Shown here piece by piece: positions 10,854 to 23,270 of a stretch of DNA of 64,000 bases; the first letter of the stretch is position 1, and each line of letters opens with the position of its first letter. The position numbers were made by a program, and so were the translations under genes. This stretch comes from Lucifuga dentata (taxonomy: Eukaryota; Chordata; Actinopteri; Ophidiiformes; Bythitidae). Under the pieces are notes generated by a model. The model saw only the letters and a list, made by a program, of their open reading frames with translations, was not told where the DNA came from and did not search any database. The DNA lies in the NCBI GenBank assembly GCA_014773175.1, contig VXCM01003143.1, positions 1-64,000 of the forward strand. The letters run 5' to 3'.

Positions 10854-13106
10854 TCTGAAATGCAGGTCCTCTCTGTGGGTGTGGCTCATTCCAAGATCTC
10901 CCTCAGATGTGCTTCTGAGAGTCCATTCAAACTTAATTGGAGGCTGTTCCCTCCAATCCCTGCCTACCACAGACTACAGAATCCCTGGCCTGGATGCATC
11001 CAGAAGCATTTTGTCTGATCCTTTTGTCTGTAGAGAGCCAAACTGTAACTGAGAGTTTGTTCTGCTTTTTTGATTTACGTGTTGATAAGAGATGTAACAT
11101 TAGGGTACCCTATGCATTACACGTAGGTCATTTTTGTCTGTTAAACACACGCGTCAGTAGGTGGATGCCACCCCATGTGTTTTGTTGGGACTGAATGAGG
11201 AGAAGTAGGCTTTTATTTCTCCCACCTATTTATTTATTTTCAGGTGGGGATCTCTAAGTTAGCTTGTTTGGTTTTGCTGAGTTTGTTGTTTTGGCTCCAC
11301 CTTCAGGTCCTCTCCATCTCATTTTTGTTGCCTTGATCACCCTGAAAAATGGAGACCTGTAATATATTGTAATACACTTCTGTAAATAAATTCTGCACAC
11401 TGAAGTAATATTGCTGGGTGCATTTACTTTTTGAGACTGCGTTAATGTGTTCTTCCCTTTACTCGTAACAGCCATCATGCTAAATTTCATAGAAATCGGC
11501 CTACTGGCATTGATTTAATTCTCAAATAAAGAAAAAAAAAATTCTTTTACATCCTGGATCCAGAATATGATCCAGATCACCTCCAAAATTTAGTAACTTT
11601 TCTATCTATCCCCCATATTTCAACCATATTCATCCCTAACTTTTTGAGATATACTGCTAACAGACACAGAAACAAACAAAAGCTGGGCATCACATGACCT
11701 TCCAAGGGGAGGTAAGAAGAAAACCCAATGAAAACACAAATTCTGTGCAACAGAATCAAACCTGTGGCCTTGTTGAGAGGCAACAGTGATAATGATGAAG
11801 TCACTGTGTTTCTATTATAAAGAATTGATCCTTTAACTAGGAACTGTATAATGAGTGACATATCAGGGTCTGAATATCCTGTGAATAATAACAAAATCAT
11901 GTCTACAGCAGGAAATGGATTTTCTCTTTTTCTGGTCAAAGGAACATGATTCAGAAATCAATGTCTGAGGTATAAAAAGAGCATTAAGAGGATTCAGGTT
12001 TCCAGTGAGAATTTTATACAGAAGATCATATTTCAGCAACAAAAGAGAAATACGTCACTAAGCAGGCTTTAGCTTCTGGTTTCCTCTGGTGAGGAGAGTG
12101 ATTAGCGTCAGCCAGGCTAAACTGCGACTGTACAAGAACATTAAAGGCTCTTAACTCTAAGAGGCGATTTAGCTGAACAAATTTATCATTTGTCTGTTTT
12201 GAATCAAAGGTCAACACAGAATCAATCAGGGAACCTCATAATTATTCCAGAGGAAATGGGCTGGAAACATTATCAATTCATCATTTGTGCTGTGGCAGGG
12301 AACCAGAGCAACATGAGGAAACCCACACCGACACAGGAAGATCATACAAACAGTCAGATTCCAACCCGAGATCTAACATGGCCTGTCTTTTGGACGCATG
12401 TTTTCTGATCCACAGTGAATTCCTTCTTGGAATTGAAGCATGAAGAATGAAGACTCTGCACACATTTGTGCCAGTCTGGTAGACAAATAGATTGAAAACC
12501 TGATCTCATCATGAGGACAGAGCAACTTGGTCCTCAATCTGTTTGTATTGAAGATGAAGCTAGAGAGAGAGGGAAAATGTCCCTTTCCCTGCGTCTCCCT
12601 CCACGTCTGTCTGAGAATGTGAGAGCAGTGGACCATCAGCTGACCTTGTAGCCTGTTAGTGAAGTTTGCACAGCTGAATCATATGACTTAAGTTTCCTCC
12701 ACCGGCACTTTATTAAATCTCAAAGACTCCATCGACCTAAAATGCCCTTTTAAATCACATTTCCAATTGGCCATAACAGGCCAATTTCATACATACAAAG
12801 CCCTGCGGTTCCACACACTCGGCTGTCTGTCAGCAGGAGGAAATAAAGGCCAAAGCAGATTTCACTGACTGGCAGTCAGGCAGACAGTCAGGAAAAACAC
12901 GCAGACAGACAGGCAGTCAGAAAGACAAGTAGGCAGGCAGACAGATTAGCGTCGGCAGGGTTCGACCTCAGCAGCAGGAGCACACATGAAAAGAAGAAGA
13001 GACGATTTCCTCACATTGATGTCAGTCTCAGAAAGATGAAAATCTCTTTTGAGAAAAAAAGACAGCGCCATCTGTGGAGATGACTGAAATGATGATTGAC
13101 CCATTN

Positions 13107-13141
<35 letters not shown>

Positions 13142-13214
13142 TGTCTACTGTATAATTAATTTTTTTTTCTGCACTTTTCCCTGCAATTTCTAATTCAGTC
13201 TTCAGAAAATTGGG
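10854..13214. other. Intronic DNA, no gene recognised
   Basis: Short open frames only. 12740-12880 is less AT-rich and non-repetitive (candidate conserved noncoding DNA). 12880-12950 is a degenerate CAGACAGG-type tandem repeat. A T-run with an N is at 13106. Confidence 0.5.
12293..12375 (-). repeat. Fragment of a tRNA-like fish dispersed repeat
   Basis: On the minus strand: CTCGGGTTGGAATC (B-box-like), then GTCGGTGTGGGTTTCCTCAT. This resembles the common fish repeat in which a tRNA-like head is followed by a GTGGGTTTCCTCC block. Family placement is from recall. Confidence 0.45.
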
Positions 13215-13736
13215 ACATATGTGACTGACCCTCCTTCTTCTTCTTTTCCTTTCGGCTTTCCCTTCAGGGGTCACCACAGCGAATCATCTGCCTCCATCTA
13301 ACCCTATCCTCTGCCTCCTCTTCTCTCACACCAACTAACTTCATGTCCTCTTTCACTACATCCATAAATCTCCTCTTTGGTCTTCCTCTAGGCCTCCTGC
13401 CTGGCAGTTCCAACCTCAGCATCCTTCTACCGATATGTTCACTATCCCTCCTCTGTACATGTCCAAACCATCTCAGTCTGGCCTCTCTGACTTTATCTCC
13501 AAAACATCTAACATGCGCTGTCCCTCTGATGTACTCGTTCCTGATCCTATCCATCCTCGTCACTCCCAAAGAGAACCTCAGCATTTTAGTCTCTGCTACC
13601 TCTAGCTCTGCCTCCTGTCTTTTCCTCAGTGCCACTGTCTCTAAGCCATACAACATCGCTGGTCTCACCACCGTTTTGTACACCTTTCCTTTCATTCTTG
13701 CTGAGACTCTTTTGTCACACATATGTGACTGACCCT
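13215..13736 (-). mobile_element. RTE-type LINE, 5'-truncated insertion with 18-bp target duplication
   Basis: The insert (13233-13718) is bounded by perfect 18-bp direct repeats, ACATATGTGACTGACCCT, at 13215-13232 and 13719-13736. This is the hallmark of target-primed reverse transcription. The low-coordinate end, which is the 3' end on the minus strand, carries a GAAGAAGAAGG-type tail, and only the last 486 bases of the element are present. The near-intact coding segment and perfect duplication imply a fairly recent insertion into the galnt18 intron. RTE/BovB-like clade assignment is from the protein sequence. Confidence 0.85.
13264..13718 (-). pseudogene. RTE-type LINE polyprotein, C-terminal fragment
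   Basis: About 150 codons are open on the minus strand, ending at a stop at 13264. This is the C-terminal region of the reverse transcriptase/thumb and tail. It includes KVYKTVVRPAMLYGLETVAL, then LRFSLGVTRMDRIRNEYIRG, RWFGHVQRR, RRPRGRPKRRFMDVVKEDM and a WRQMIRCGDP end. These blocks are typical of the abundant RTE elements of fish. The catalytic YADD region lies upstream in the family and is absent, so the piece cannot act. There is no internal stop or frameshift, which fits a young 5'-truncated copy. Confidence 0.85.
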
Positions 13737-15034
13737 AAAAGAAGAATTTATTGTTTGCGTATATTTTAAGATCTTTCCTGTAATTGGTTGCCAAATCTGT
13801 GGCCTATTTATCATACACCGTCTTAACTCATCTACACATTGTGCAACTGCAACCAAATTTCTGAGATGTGCACATATCAACTTTAAGTGGTCCCACATAA
13901 TGTGGCCTATAGGTGGCGCTACAAAGTCACAATAAATTTGCAGTGTGATAACTGATCATACTATGACTCTCTGTAAATTGAACGATTTTCCCAAAATTTA
14001 AAAAAAATAAAGAAAAAAAAAGGATTTATCAGTCTCCAAAATCATGGCAGCCATCAGCCAATCAGCACAATTGTTTATCAGTGTGTGAGATTTAATGCGG
14101 ATCTAGATTTAGATGCAACATTTTCTCTTATCACACTTAAGAGGATTGTGCAGCTATGGTGGAAGCATGTACTCTCTAAATGTTTCTGTGCTAATCTGAA
14201 AGATTGTGGGGGGGTTTCACACTTGAACATGGAAACCAGCATTCCAAGAATCCAGCAAATAAAGGCTTGTAAATCCATTCATAAATTAAAAGCTACAATC
14301 AACATGTTTCACACCCACATGTCCTCTCAGCACATTAATGTGAAACACGTTCGTTTAACGTGTGAATTTACAGTGAAGACCAGCCAATATAATAAAGGAT
14401 TTTTACTGGTGTTTGTTTTCTTCTCTTCTCTTATATTCAGCATATTTAATATCTACGAGGAGCCTGGATGATATGACTCAGCAAATCTCTGCGGAGCTGG
14501 AATCATTTGGAGGTGAAATCTTAGTTAAGCCGCAAACTTCAAAGATCCGGTGAAAGGGCGTCATGGCAGCTCGGTGAGCTCAGGCGCCGACGGCCTCGGA
14601 CTGTGACGGCCTGAGCATGAATCAATGTCGCTCTGTCTGCGTGACCTTTCCTGACTCACTCTGCTGCTCTTTAATAACCATAACCTTGGGCGGTATAGCC
14701 TTAAAATAATATCATGACATCTCAAGGTAGTTTTTGCAATAACGATATTTAAGATGATATCAACAATAAGACTGAAGAAAATTGTATTGGCGATTGCAGA
14801 AGTAAATAATACTGCAAACTCTGACAACATGAGTACAAATGAATGTGTCAACACAGAGTGTTTTTCCTCTTCAGTAAAAGTAAAAAGGATTAAATCCTGT
14901 ATTTTAGTTTGCAAACAATAACTCAAACTTGAACAATAATTCAATTTAACGTAACCTGCTAGTCTTCAGTGGTGTATAAAACATAAATAGTATCACCTCA
15001 TGAAATTACTGATGATGATTGATGATTGAATGAT
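13737..15034. other. Intronic DNA, no gene recognised
   Basis: 14464-14700 is GC-richer with a TGACTCAGCA motif (MAF/AP-1-like) near 14475, a candidate regulatory stretch. The rest is AT-rich. Confidence 0.4.
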
Positions 15035-15038
15035 TTAA

Positions 15039-15542
15039 AGGAGCAAACTGGCCATTTTGCATGTTTGAGCCTAATATATTCAATTTTCATACACGTAACA
15101 TTAATACTGGAATGGTGAGTTAATTTTTTTTGTTCTACCTTCCAGACCTCCATTGGTTTCAGTTCATTCTGGTATGCTATTAAAATCAACTTGCTGATAC
15201 TNTTTTTTTTTTTTTTTTTTGAAGCTACATAATTTTAGTTAAGCGTAATAAAAAGCGTGGAGTGAATGTATGTCTCCACCAAGGAATATAGTCCCAGAAG
15301 AAGATCTGTGTTTATTGAAAAATTTAAAGGACCGTGACTTCATAAGGCTGCGTAACTATTAGCGGGTGAAACATTGATTTTTAAGGTGGGTGTATCGCTT
15401 GAATATTTGATTTTGAAAGATTAAGAGATTTTGCAAAATATCAGAAAAGCTGAAATATGGTTTTATCCTTTGGGAAATGGTTGTTAGTAACCTTAATTGT
15501 ATGAAAATTTAATATATTATGCAAAATGGCTGGTATGGTCCT
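15039..15542 (-). mobile_element. TTAA-MITE, full-length, group 1
   Basis: Bounded by TTAA at 15035-15038 and 15543-15546. Ends are AGGAGCAAACTGG and TGGTATGGTCCT, with GCATGTTTGAGCCTAATATA after the left end. The internal segment (GGAATATAGTCCCAGAAG, then GGTGAAACATTGATTTTTAAG) is reversed relative to 34355-34930. A T-run with an N at 15202 interrupts it. Confidence 0.8.
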
Positions 15543-16559
15543 TTAAGAGCTGATTTTTGGTGGTTGTTGTTGTTGTTGTTGTTGTTTATTTTGACTTAAA
15601 TGAATGATATGAGTTAAATGAACTCTATGAATTTTTATGTTGGCTAATCGTTAGCTCTCTTGCTGTCTGAAGAAGGTGAGCTGCAAAATATTTCCAATAT
15701 GAACATGTTGGAAAGAAAGAACTTAAATCTGATTGGCTGGCAGAAGCCTCCATAGTTTCAGCAAAGTGCCTCCATGCAGATCATCTCACGTTATCAAACT
15801 TCTCAAACTTTACAAAGGAACTCAGTGATCGCTGCATGGACAAAGACGAGGAAAGATGAGAAGCAAGTATGACCTCACAAGCATGAGGCTAGCAAATGGG
15901 TTTTTAGCTGACAGCATATTTAGTGTCATCAATTCAGGCTTGACACACACACACGACTCATACAACATACAGTTCTGTGGGTCTGAATGGCTTTTGTCTA
16001 CAAAACATAATGCGAACCAGGAAGCTTGTGGAGTTTCAAATCAGAATTCAGCTGCTGCTCATGTTGTGTTGGTTGGTGTATATTTGAAACAGAGCTTTTG
16101 GGCTTAAATATTTCAAAGACAGAAGGCATGCAACATTTTCTGCCAGCTGTGATGTCAAATTTAATAGCGTCTCAATATCTCAGAGCTGCAGAAAAAAATA
16201 TCCAAGCTTACAAAAGGCAAAATGCCCCCAAATTGTTCTCCAAAAAATAATATCTGGGTTAAGAATTTTCATTGCAGTTTCATTGCTAAAAATAAAGACA
16301 GGTTGCAGGTTTTCACATAGCTGGTTAAAAGAACGTACAGGAAATTGTGTGGTGTTTATCGATTAAGACTATTAAGTGAGTGAGGAAACAGAAAACAAAG
16401 GAGTGTGAGCGTTTCCTCAAGGCTCAGAGAGAAACATTAAAGAAGGAGAAGTTCATTACCGAGCTTAAGAAACGCTGTTCTAACCTGCAATAACACACAG
16501 AAGCTGCAGCGGAGACCAAAAGACTTCTGGGAATGTTACGGCTGCCACGCTCAAAATGC

Positions 16560-16562
16560 ACG

Positions 16563-16604
<42 letters not shown>
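16560..16604. repeat. (CA)n microsatellite
   Basis: Alternating C and A, about 22 units, slightly imperfect at the start (CGCACGCACA). Confidence 0.9.
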
Positions 16605-16605
<1 letters not shown>

Positions 16606-17026
16606 CATACTGTGCATGCACAAGCACAGCATACATGCACTACAGAGGCAAAGAAGGCACCCTGCTGTTCTATCGAGCAGGAAGCCAGGAGGGAATAGTG
16701 AGGAAGTGAGAGTGTGTGTGTGTGTGTATGCGCATCTTTTTCTCAGCTGAGGAAATCACAAACTCCACTCATCGACCCCTTTCTCCTGTTGCTGCTTTAA
16801 ACATGCCCACACTAACAAACACAAACACACACTCGCTCATAATCATTCTGCAGGTATGTATATGCATGCATCATCTGGATAATCTCACACACAAACACAC
16901 ACACACACACAAAGACACAAACATACACAGGCATTTTTCTCAGAATATTCCCCAAGGATTTTGAGATGTTAATGTGGACCAAAGGAGGGAAAACAACACT
17001 GTTTACTCAGAAAGCAAGACAGAAGG

Positions 17027-17028
<2 letters not shown>

Positions 17029-17092
<64 letters not shown>
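17029..17092. repeat. Compound (GT)n(GA)n microsatellite
   Basis: GT units to about 17046, switching directly to GA units to 17092. Confidence 0.95.
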
Positions 17093-17093
<1 letters not shown>

Positions 17094-17128
17094 CTTATTG
17101 TTCTGTAATCTGCTCCTGGGATCCTCAG

Positions 17129-17182
17129 GGAAATGGAATTGCAACACCTGATTATCTCAGAGCCTCAGCATCAACAAGAAAG
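17129..17182 (+). other. Weak candidate exon, 54 nt, unidentified
   Basis: Follows GCTCCTGGGATCCTCAG and ends at AAAG|GTAATT. The 54 bases are exactly 18 codons without a stop in frame 0 (GNGIATPDYLRASASTRK), so it would enter and leave at phase 0, and the 33110 candidate also opens in phase 0. This is suggestive only: short, other frames also partly open, and no homology recognised. Confidence 0.12.
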
Positions 17183-18475
17183 GTAATTCTCCAGAGACAG
17201 ATTGAAAGTCTTTTTCCCACTCCCACTCTTTCTTTCAATTCCTCCTTTTTCCTCTATCACCTTTCACAATCACACAACTGCACTTTCTCGTTCCCTCTCT
17301 CTCTCTCACACACACACACAGTCACAGTGTCATTTACACACACTCCCGTCCAGCTCCTTTCTCACTGCATCCCTCTTTCTCTCAGTCGGCTTACCCTCCC
17401 AGTTCACCCCTTTCACTTGGTCCCTGGTGTCTTCCTCTGTCTGACTCCTCCATCCTCTTCTCTTTCATCATTTTATTCGAAAGGCTGAGTGGTTTGATGG
17501 TGATTGCAGCCGAGAATTCTCCATAACTGAAATAATTCTGCAATCTTATTTAATTCCCTGTAACTGCTGCAGGTTTTCATCAGAGGAAATACGGAGAATT
17601 CATTTTGAACAGGTAAAAAAAAATCTGGGATAAATGTCACTGCTTGTTGCAAAGTCGCCAATTAGTTCTTAGCAAGTAAAGCTATTCAGGGTGATGACCC
17701 GGCCTATTCTACACTTTTCACTTTCAACACAATTAAATTTCACTCCACCTCCTATGCAATTTGCCGCTCACGTCAGCCTCCGCTTACCTTGAAAAGTTGC
17801 AGCAATTCCAAATCCATGTGGGCAGAGAGATTGTATTGTATCCCTTAAAGTGAGTGACAGCTAGTCAAGCTGTGCAGAGCGGCGTTACCGCAGCAACAAA
17901 AGCCTTTACACACCATCACCTTGCTTCATTCCACTTCCATTACATTCAGTCATTCCCACTGTTCAAGAAGCACATTTTTCTGTGAAAGTCAAAGAAATCT
18001 GTGTGCTAAGGTAACCGTTTGCACGAAGCGGGTCGTAATTCAGCTGTGGACAGAAGGATTTGAATGTTTTTGTTTTTTTGTTTTTTTTTACAGCAGGAAG
18101 CACTGGGCCTGTAATCCAAAAAGCTGTTATTATAAAAATGATATCATATACATCATTCTAAAGAGAATGTAGCTGCACAAGTCTTCATCATCTCGTCCTG
18201 TTAGGCACTGAAGTAGAAAGTAAAACACTCAGAATCTCTATCATCATCATCAATAAAAGGTGGTTTACAGGGAACATGTTTATTTCCATGCTCTTATTTT
18301 CATTTACAGGTCCATTTTGAAAACTTTGTAATGCTTAAAACATCCCCCAAATGTCTAATTATACTGACTAATTATAATAAAGTAATTTAGCTTAGATGTG
18401 AATTTAGATGGTAAATGCCACACACAAGAAAATGCATGTCTGCAAAAGAATATAGTCAGAGGAAAAGACATGCAG

Positions 18476-18971
18476 AAGTGTTTGCAGGTGAAACATTGAA
18501 TTTCAAGGTGGGTGTATCACCTGAACATTTGATTTTGAAAGATTAGGGGATTCGACAGAAAACACAAAAACTGAAATCAGATTCATTGTTTTGGAACATG
18601 GGTCACTTCACTTTATTATCTCTTGTAGGGCAACTTGTTCTACAGCAGCCAGTGAGCTGAGAACACAGCAACAAATGCAAAACATAATCCATTAAACATG
18701 TATGAGGCAAGACAAATTGCCAAATAGCGGATGGCAATAGAGGGAAATGTAAAATGTAAAATGATTCAAAATAGAATAAAAAATGTGATTCATGGAAGTA
18801 AAACATCCATTATATATGTAAAAACATATATACATACATACATACATACATACATAGATACATGCATTCAGCATATAAAATTCATCACCTATGCAAACTT
18901 AAACATATACTGTTGCTAGTATGCAGTTTATTTATTGGGATCAAACATGTAAAAATCAGTAGTATGATCCT
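18476..18971 (-). mobile_element. TTAA-MITE, decayed copy
   Basis: GGTGAAACATTGAATTTCAAG, GGTGGGTGTATCACC and ACATTTGATTTTGAAAGATTA at 18488-18545, and a terminal AGTATGATCCTTTAG at 18961-18974, are family blocks. The middle (about 18600-18935) is replaced by unrelated AT-rich DNA including a CATA array. Confidence 0.6.
18826..18856. repeat. (CATA)n microsatellite
   Basis: Tetranucleotide CATA array inside the decayed TTAA-MITE. Confidence 0.85.
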
Positions 18972-19762
18972 TTAGCTTCATCTATAATGCTCTTTAAGCA
19001 TCATCTGTTCACTGTCGGACTGGTTTTTACCTTGATCGAGTGATTTGGTGATCAAGGCGAGAACTGACAGCATGTGAGAGATGAAAAAGAATCAGATATG
19101 CGTTTTGATGCTGCAAAGGGTTTAACAGCGAGCATGTCTGTGTACTACATGTACACCAACCACATGTACAGCAACAACACGCATGTATTTAGCATGTTAC
19201 ATGACTATGAGTCAAAAGTTAAATAGAAGAGCAACAGCATAACAAATAAACTAAAAAAAAAAAAAAATGANAAAAAAAAAAAAAAATGTAAATGTGTATT
19301 GACTTTTGAAAGCTCCCTGCCTAATGTGTGCCACTATAATCACCATGATGTATTGATCATAATGAGCGATGCTAATGAGGTCATTCATTAAGCTAATTCA
19401 TGCACTAATTAGCAAATATTTCCATGTTTGAGCATAGCACACTGCTAACTAAAGCTAACCTAAGGAGTTACTGCAGCTTCAGTGTTTGTAGAATAAAAAT
19501 TGACGCATTTGCAGTAATTTGTGTGGATTTGGCAAAATCTCAGATAATAGGTGGAGATTAAGAAAGAAGCTGAGAATTTTTGGATTTATTTATTTGTTTT
19601 TCTTTTTTTTTTAAATACTCTCTCTCCCAGTGGTCTCACTAAGGATTTTGCTATTAACAGTTTTTGTAAGAATTCCTTTGTTTGTATATCTCCTAAAGCA
19701 GGGGTCTCAAACCTGGCTGTCAATGAGCCCCAATTCTGCAGGTTTTCCATCCTGTCATCTAA
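18972..19762. other. No gene seen
   Basis: AT-rich; a poly-A with an N at 19271. No coding signal. Confidence 0.5.
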
Positions 19763-19766
19763 TTAA

Positions 19767-20256
19767 AGGACCATACCACCCATTTTGCATGTTTGAGCTT
19801 AATATATCCAATTTTCATACACGTAAGGTTACTGACAACCATTTCCTAAAGGATAAAACCATATTTCAGCTTTCCTGATAGTTTGCAAAATCTCTTAATC
19901 TTTCAAAATCAAATATTCAAGTGATACACCCACCGTAAAAATCAATGTTTCACCTGCTAATAGTTATGCAAAATTATAAAGTCACAGTCAATAAAATTTT
20001 TCGATAAATGCAGGTCTTCTTTTGGGACTATATTCCCCGGTGGAGACATACATTCACTCTGCGCTTTTTACTGCCCTTAAACACTAATATTTTAATTGTG
20101 TACCAGATTGAACTGAAACCAATGGCAGTCTGGAAGGTAGGAAAAACATTTTTAACTCACTGTTAGTTGTATGCTTTGGGAAATGACTGTCAGTAACTTT
20201 ACACGTGAAAATTATATATATTAGGTTCAAACATGCAAAATGTGTCGTATGGTCCT
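19767..20256 (+). mobile_element. TTAA-MITE, full-length, group 1
   Basis: Flanked by TTAA at 19763-19766 and 20257-20260. Starts AGGACCATACCACCCATTTT and ends TGTCGTATGGTCCT. Both arms carry the GCATGTTTGAGC-type block as an inverted pair. The interior has GGGACTATATTCCCCGGTGG and CCAATGGCAGTCTGGAAGG. No ORF of note. Confidence 0.85.
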
Positions 20257-20712
20257 TTAATTGCATTAACCTGGTATACTCCTGGTTCATGACAGCAACT
20301 TGGGAAATTGTCGACACATATTTTCCACATTTTGCCACAACTAATCTTATACAAATTAGCTTAAGATATTTCCCTCAAATTATCATAGTTAAATAGCAAA
20401 TAAATCAAAATGGAAACCAAATGCTATGTTATTGATACTAACAAACAGCATGTTTAACACTCACGCTCATATAAAAAGCTAAAGCCTTGTCACTGTGTTT
20501 TGCTTTGAAAACTCAAATAACTAGTCATGGCTGTTTGATTCTGTAGGACAAAACTATTTTTTTTAACTAAAAAGGAAGCACTGTGTGTCTGCTGAATCTA
20601 GTCCTGCAAAAAACCCCTCATTAAATCCTCAAAAAACCCTCATCAAAAGACCCGGGACAGAACCAGGAGGAAGACATTGAAATATAATGTGGGACACTCT
20701 TCTCTCTTTCAG

Positions 20713-20902
20713 GCATTCGGCAATCAAACGTTTCTTTGAAACTTGACGGTGAAAAAGATGTTGGAGGGATCTGAAGATGAGGGGGAATTAGAGAAGAGCG
20801 TTAAGAGCCAAGAGTGCTGCAGACTGCTGCTTGCCTCAGATGGCAGAGAGCTATCGCGGGTGGCAAACTCACACATCTTAGATAATCTTCCAAAAGTGAA
20901 AG
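20713..20902 (+). other. Candidate 5' coding exon, unidentified
   Basis: Preceded by a good acceptor (CTTCTCTCTTTCAG, ending 20712) and followed by a donor-like AAAG|GTTAGT at 20903. An ATG at 20758 opens 48 codons plus one base to the donor, rich in charged residues (MLEGSEDEGELEKSV..., ...ILDNLPKVK). An in-frame stop lies upstream of the ATG within the exon, so it would be a first coding exon with some 5' UTR. I do not recognise the protein. It leaves in phase 1, which does not join directly in frame to 33110. It lies antisense to the presumed galnt18 intron. It could be an lncRNA exon or chance. Confidence 0.25.
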
Positions 20903-23174
20903 GTTAGTGTCCTCACACTGAAGAAAAAAAAAAGTCTGTAGTTTTGCAGTGCACAGTATCTTCCAGTAACCCACATAAATCTATTTCTCACATGGCACGG
21001 AGAGGCTCAGAGGCCCACATCTTAGATGAGCTCAGGTGTTTCTTGAGAGTTCCCTCTTTATGTTGAGAAAATGTGTGCCGTTCAAATCTGGGTCGGAGCC
21101 AGGAGCAAATTCTGTTTGCGAACGCTCACTTTGTGCATAATCATACATCCCTGTTCACAGATTACTGAGCAGTGACTAATCACTTGCTGTGGAATAGGAA
21201 TTTAGGATTTCAACAAGGTGCGTTGGCGTTGCTGATGAGTCGGGATTCAGATTTTACATAATTGTTAATATTAATGTCAGCAAATGAATACTCAGAAATC
21301 CATTATAGTTTGCCACAAAAAATGCAAGTCAGGCACACGATGACCTCAGGCTTTAAAGGTCATAAAGGAAACCAAATCCCTCCCTCTACCCTTTACATGC
21401 AGGATTCAGTGTTCACAAGTCTGATGACTAATAATCCATTTCTTTAGTTCCTTAGAAAATGACTGAAAAGCACTGAGTTCTGTCAAAGATGCTGGTGTAG
21501 AGTTCTGCTCTTGTGCGGCTTTCTAGCCTTCGCATATCAGTCACACAGATTTTCCTCAGATCCCAGAGTGCAGGCCATCTCCTGTTGGGAGGTAGTAGCC
21601 ATTTGGCAGTCTTGATAATCCCTCATGGGGAAATTATACAGGTCCTGGTGCTTCTTCACCTTCTCTACTAGTTGCTACCAGTTTACACCCTCCCTCCCCC
21701 CCACCACATTTACATCACATGGATGCCGTCCACATCATTTTGAGTAGTGCACAATCTTATGGTCGACTATCAAAAATGGCCTCCACGATGGCGTTTTGGC
21801 CCCAATTACATCACTTTTTTTTTTGTGCCCCCACTGTTCACTACATCCCCATCCCCACTACATCCACTTTAAACCAAACCAGCCTTTAGATGTCAAATCT
21901 CCAGTCTGAGAGAAGCTGCTGTGTGATCGGCTCAGTGCAAATCTCCCCAACAGGGCAAAACAGGAGTCTGTGCTGGGTGTGGAGAGAAGCCTTAGGGCAA
22001 CGATTACTCCTGGCTTACATCTGTACAACTTGGATGACCGTGAGCAGCAATGATGACAAATCAGTGTTTTTCCCACGAACCTGACGACAACCTTTTTTCC
22101 ACCGGGGCGGAATCCTGAAGGTATTTGGCTGGAGGCAAGTAGCTGGTGTATCTCCCAGCTGCCTGAGGACTGCAGAGTGCTTCATATTACTGAGAGTGAA
22201 CCTGACAGATTCAGGGGACCCAAGGTGACGCCGAGTAAAACAGACAGATTCATCCGCTGGTAAATCCCACATTTCGACAAGCCGCTGCCGCTCCACCGAC
22301 GCTATTTCGTGACTGGCACGCGGAAAGCTGGATATCAAAACAAATCAATCAATCCCGATTCAATGCAGCCGAGCCGTACAACAAAACAAAACTATCACCA
22401 AGTTCTGTTCACGTTCATACACAGCAGCATTAAGCCTCGGGGGGTTTGAACAGACCTGGACTCTAAGCTGCTGTCTGCTGGCATTCAGCGAGTGAGTGAT
22501 AGCAGGAAAAGTGATATCTGTGACAACGACATATAAATAAATCTTCTGTTCCTTCTTACTAATAATTGATAGAATGATTCTGTCAATCACTGAATAGCAT
22601 TGAACACAATTAATTTAAAAAAAGTCCCTAGTCAGTAGGACTGTCCCACTTTATATCATTTATTATAGTACCTGTATAATTTTTAGATTAAAAAAACTCC
22701 CATATCATGATATTGACAGCATTGCAGCATGATAATGAGCCGGTGAATTTTCACATTATTCACAACAACAAAAAACAAAACATGCCAACTCGATTCCTAT
22801 AAAAAGAGCTATCTCTGTTGTTTGGAAATGGTCTGGCTGACAGCCAAAGGTCAAAGCACAACAAATTTGTTTCTCCACCTGAAGCAGATACACGCAAAAA
22901 ACAAATTTGAGATGTGATGATATTATTTTCAGGCTATTAGTTAAAATGAACTGTGTGTGCGCCACCATGGCAACACACAAAGAAGCAGCACCTACAGAAA
23001 CTCGAGCCTCATGGACATTTCATTCAGGTTTTTCGAACACACCTGGCTCAAATGGCAGTCATTACAGATGATATCTCCACCAAGGCCAAACAAGCTTGGA
23101 CAAAATTTCTTTGGTCTTCACAAGTGTTTTGTTGGTGCCCTATTTCAGTGTTGAAGTTTGTCTTCTGCTTAGTT
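20903..23174. other. No gene recognised; unexplained open frame 22015-22338
   Basis: 21700-22340 is GC-richer than its surroundings. A minus-strand frame is open for about 107 codons (22338 to 22015) without low complexity, and 21720-21870 has repeat-like text (CACTACATCCCCATCCCCAC; GGCCTCCACGATGGCG). I cannot assign either to a family. The remainder is ordinary intron. Confidence 0.35.
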
Positions 23175-23258
23175 GAAGCAGGACCAGAAAGGGGCTTTGA
23201 ATGCACGACCTTATTGCTGTGACACAACAGTGCCAACCACTGTGCCACCACGCTGCTA
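23175..23258 (-). repeat. tRNA-like head of a fish dispersed repeat
   Basis: On the minus strand: AGCAGCGTGGTGGCACAGTG, GTTGGCACTGTTGTGTCACA, then GGTCGTGCATTCAAAGCCCC. This matches the layout of the abundant fish repeat with a GTGG...AGTGGTTAGCACTG A-box region and a GGTT/CATTCAAA B-box region. Only the head is present. Confidence 0.5.
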
Positions 23259-23270
23259 AAGAGAAGAAAC

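Larger units (their letters stand above)
15543..18475. other. Intronic DNA with microsatellites, no gene recognised
   Basis: (TTG)n at about 15563-15586; CA arrays at 16560-16604 and 16890-16915; a C/T-rich tract at 17205-17470. 17800-17830 contains a minus-strand ATG frame of ten codons ending in a GTAAGC donor-like site, too short to call. Confidence 0.5.

Noticed and set aside
13343..13732. 129-codon plus-strand frame rich in S/L/T/P
   Set aside because: Antisense shadow of the RTE LINE coding strand.
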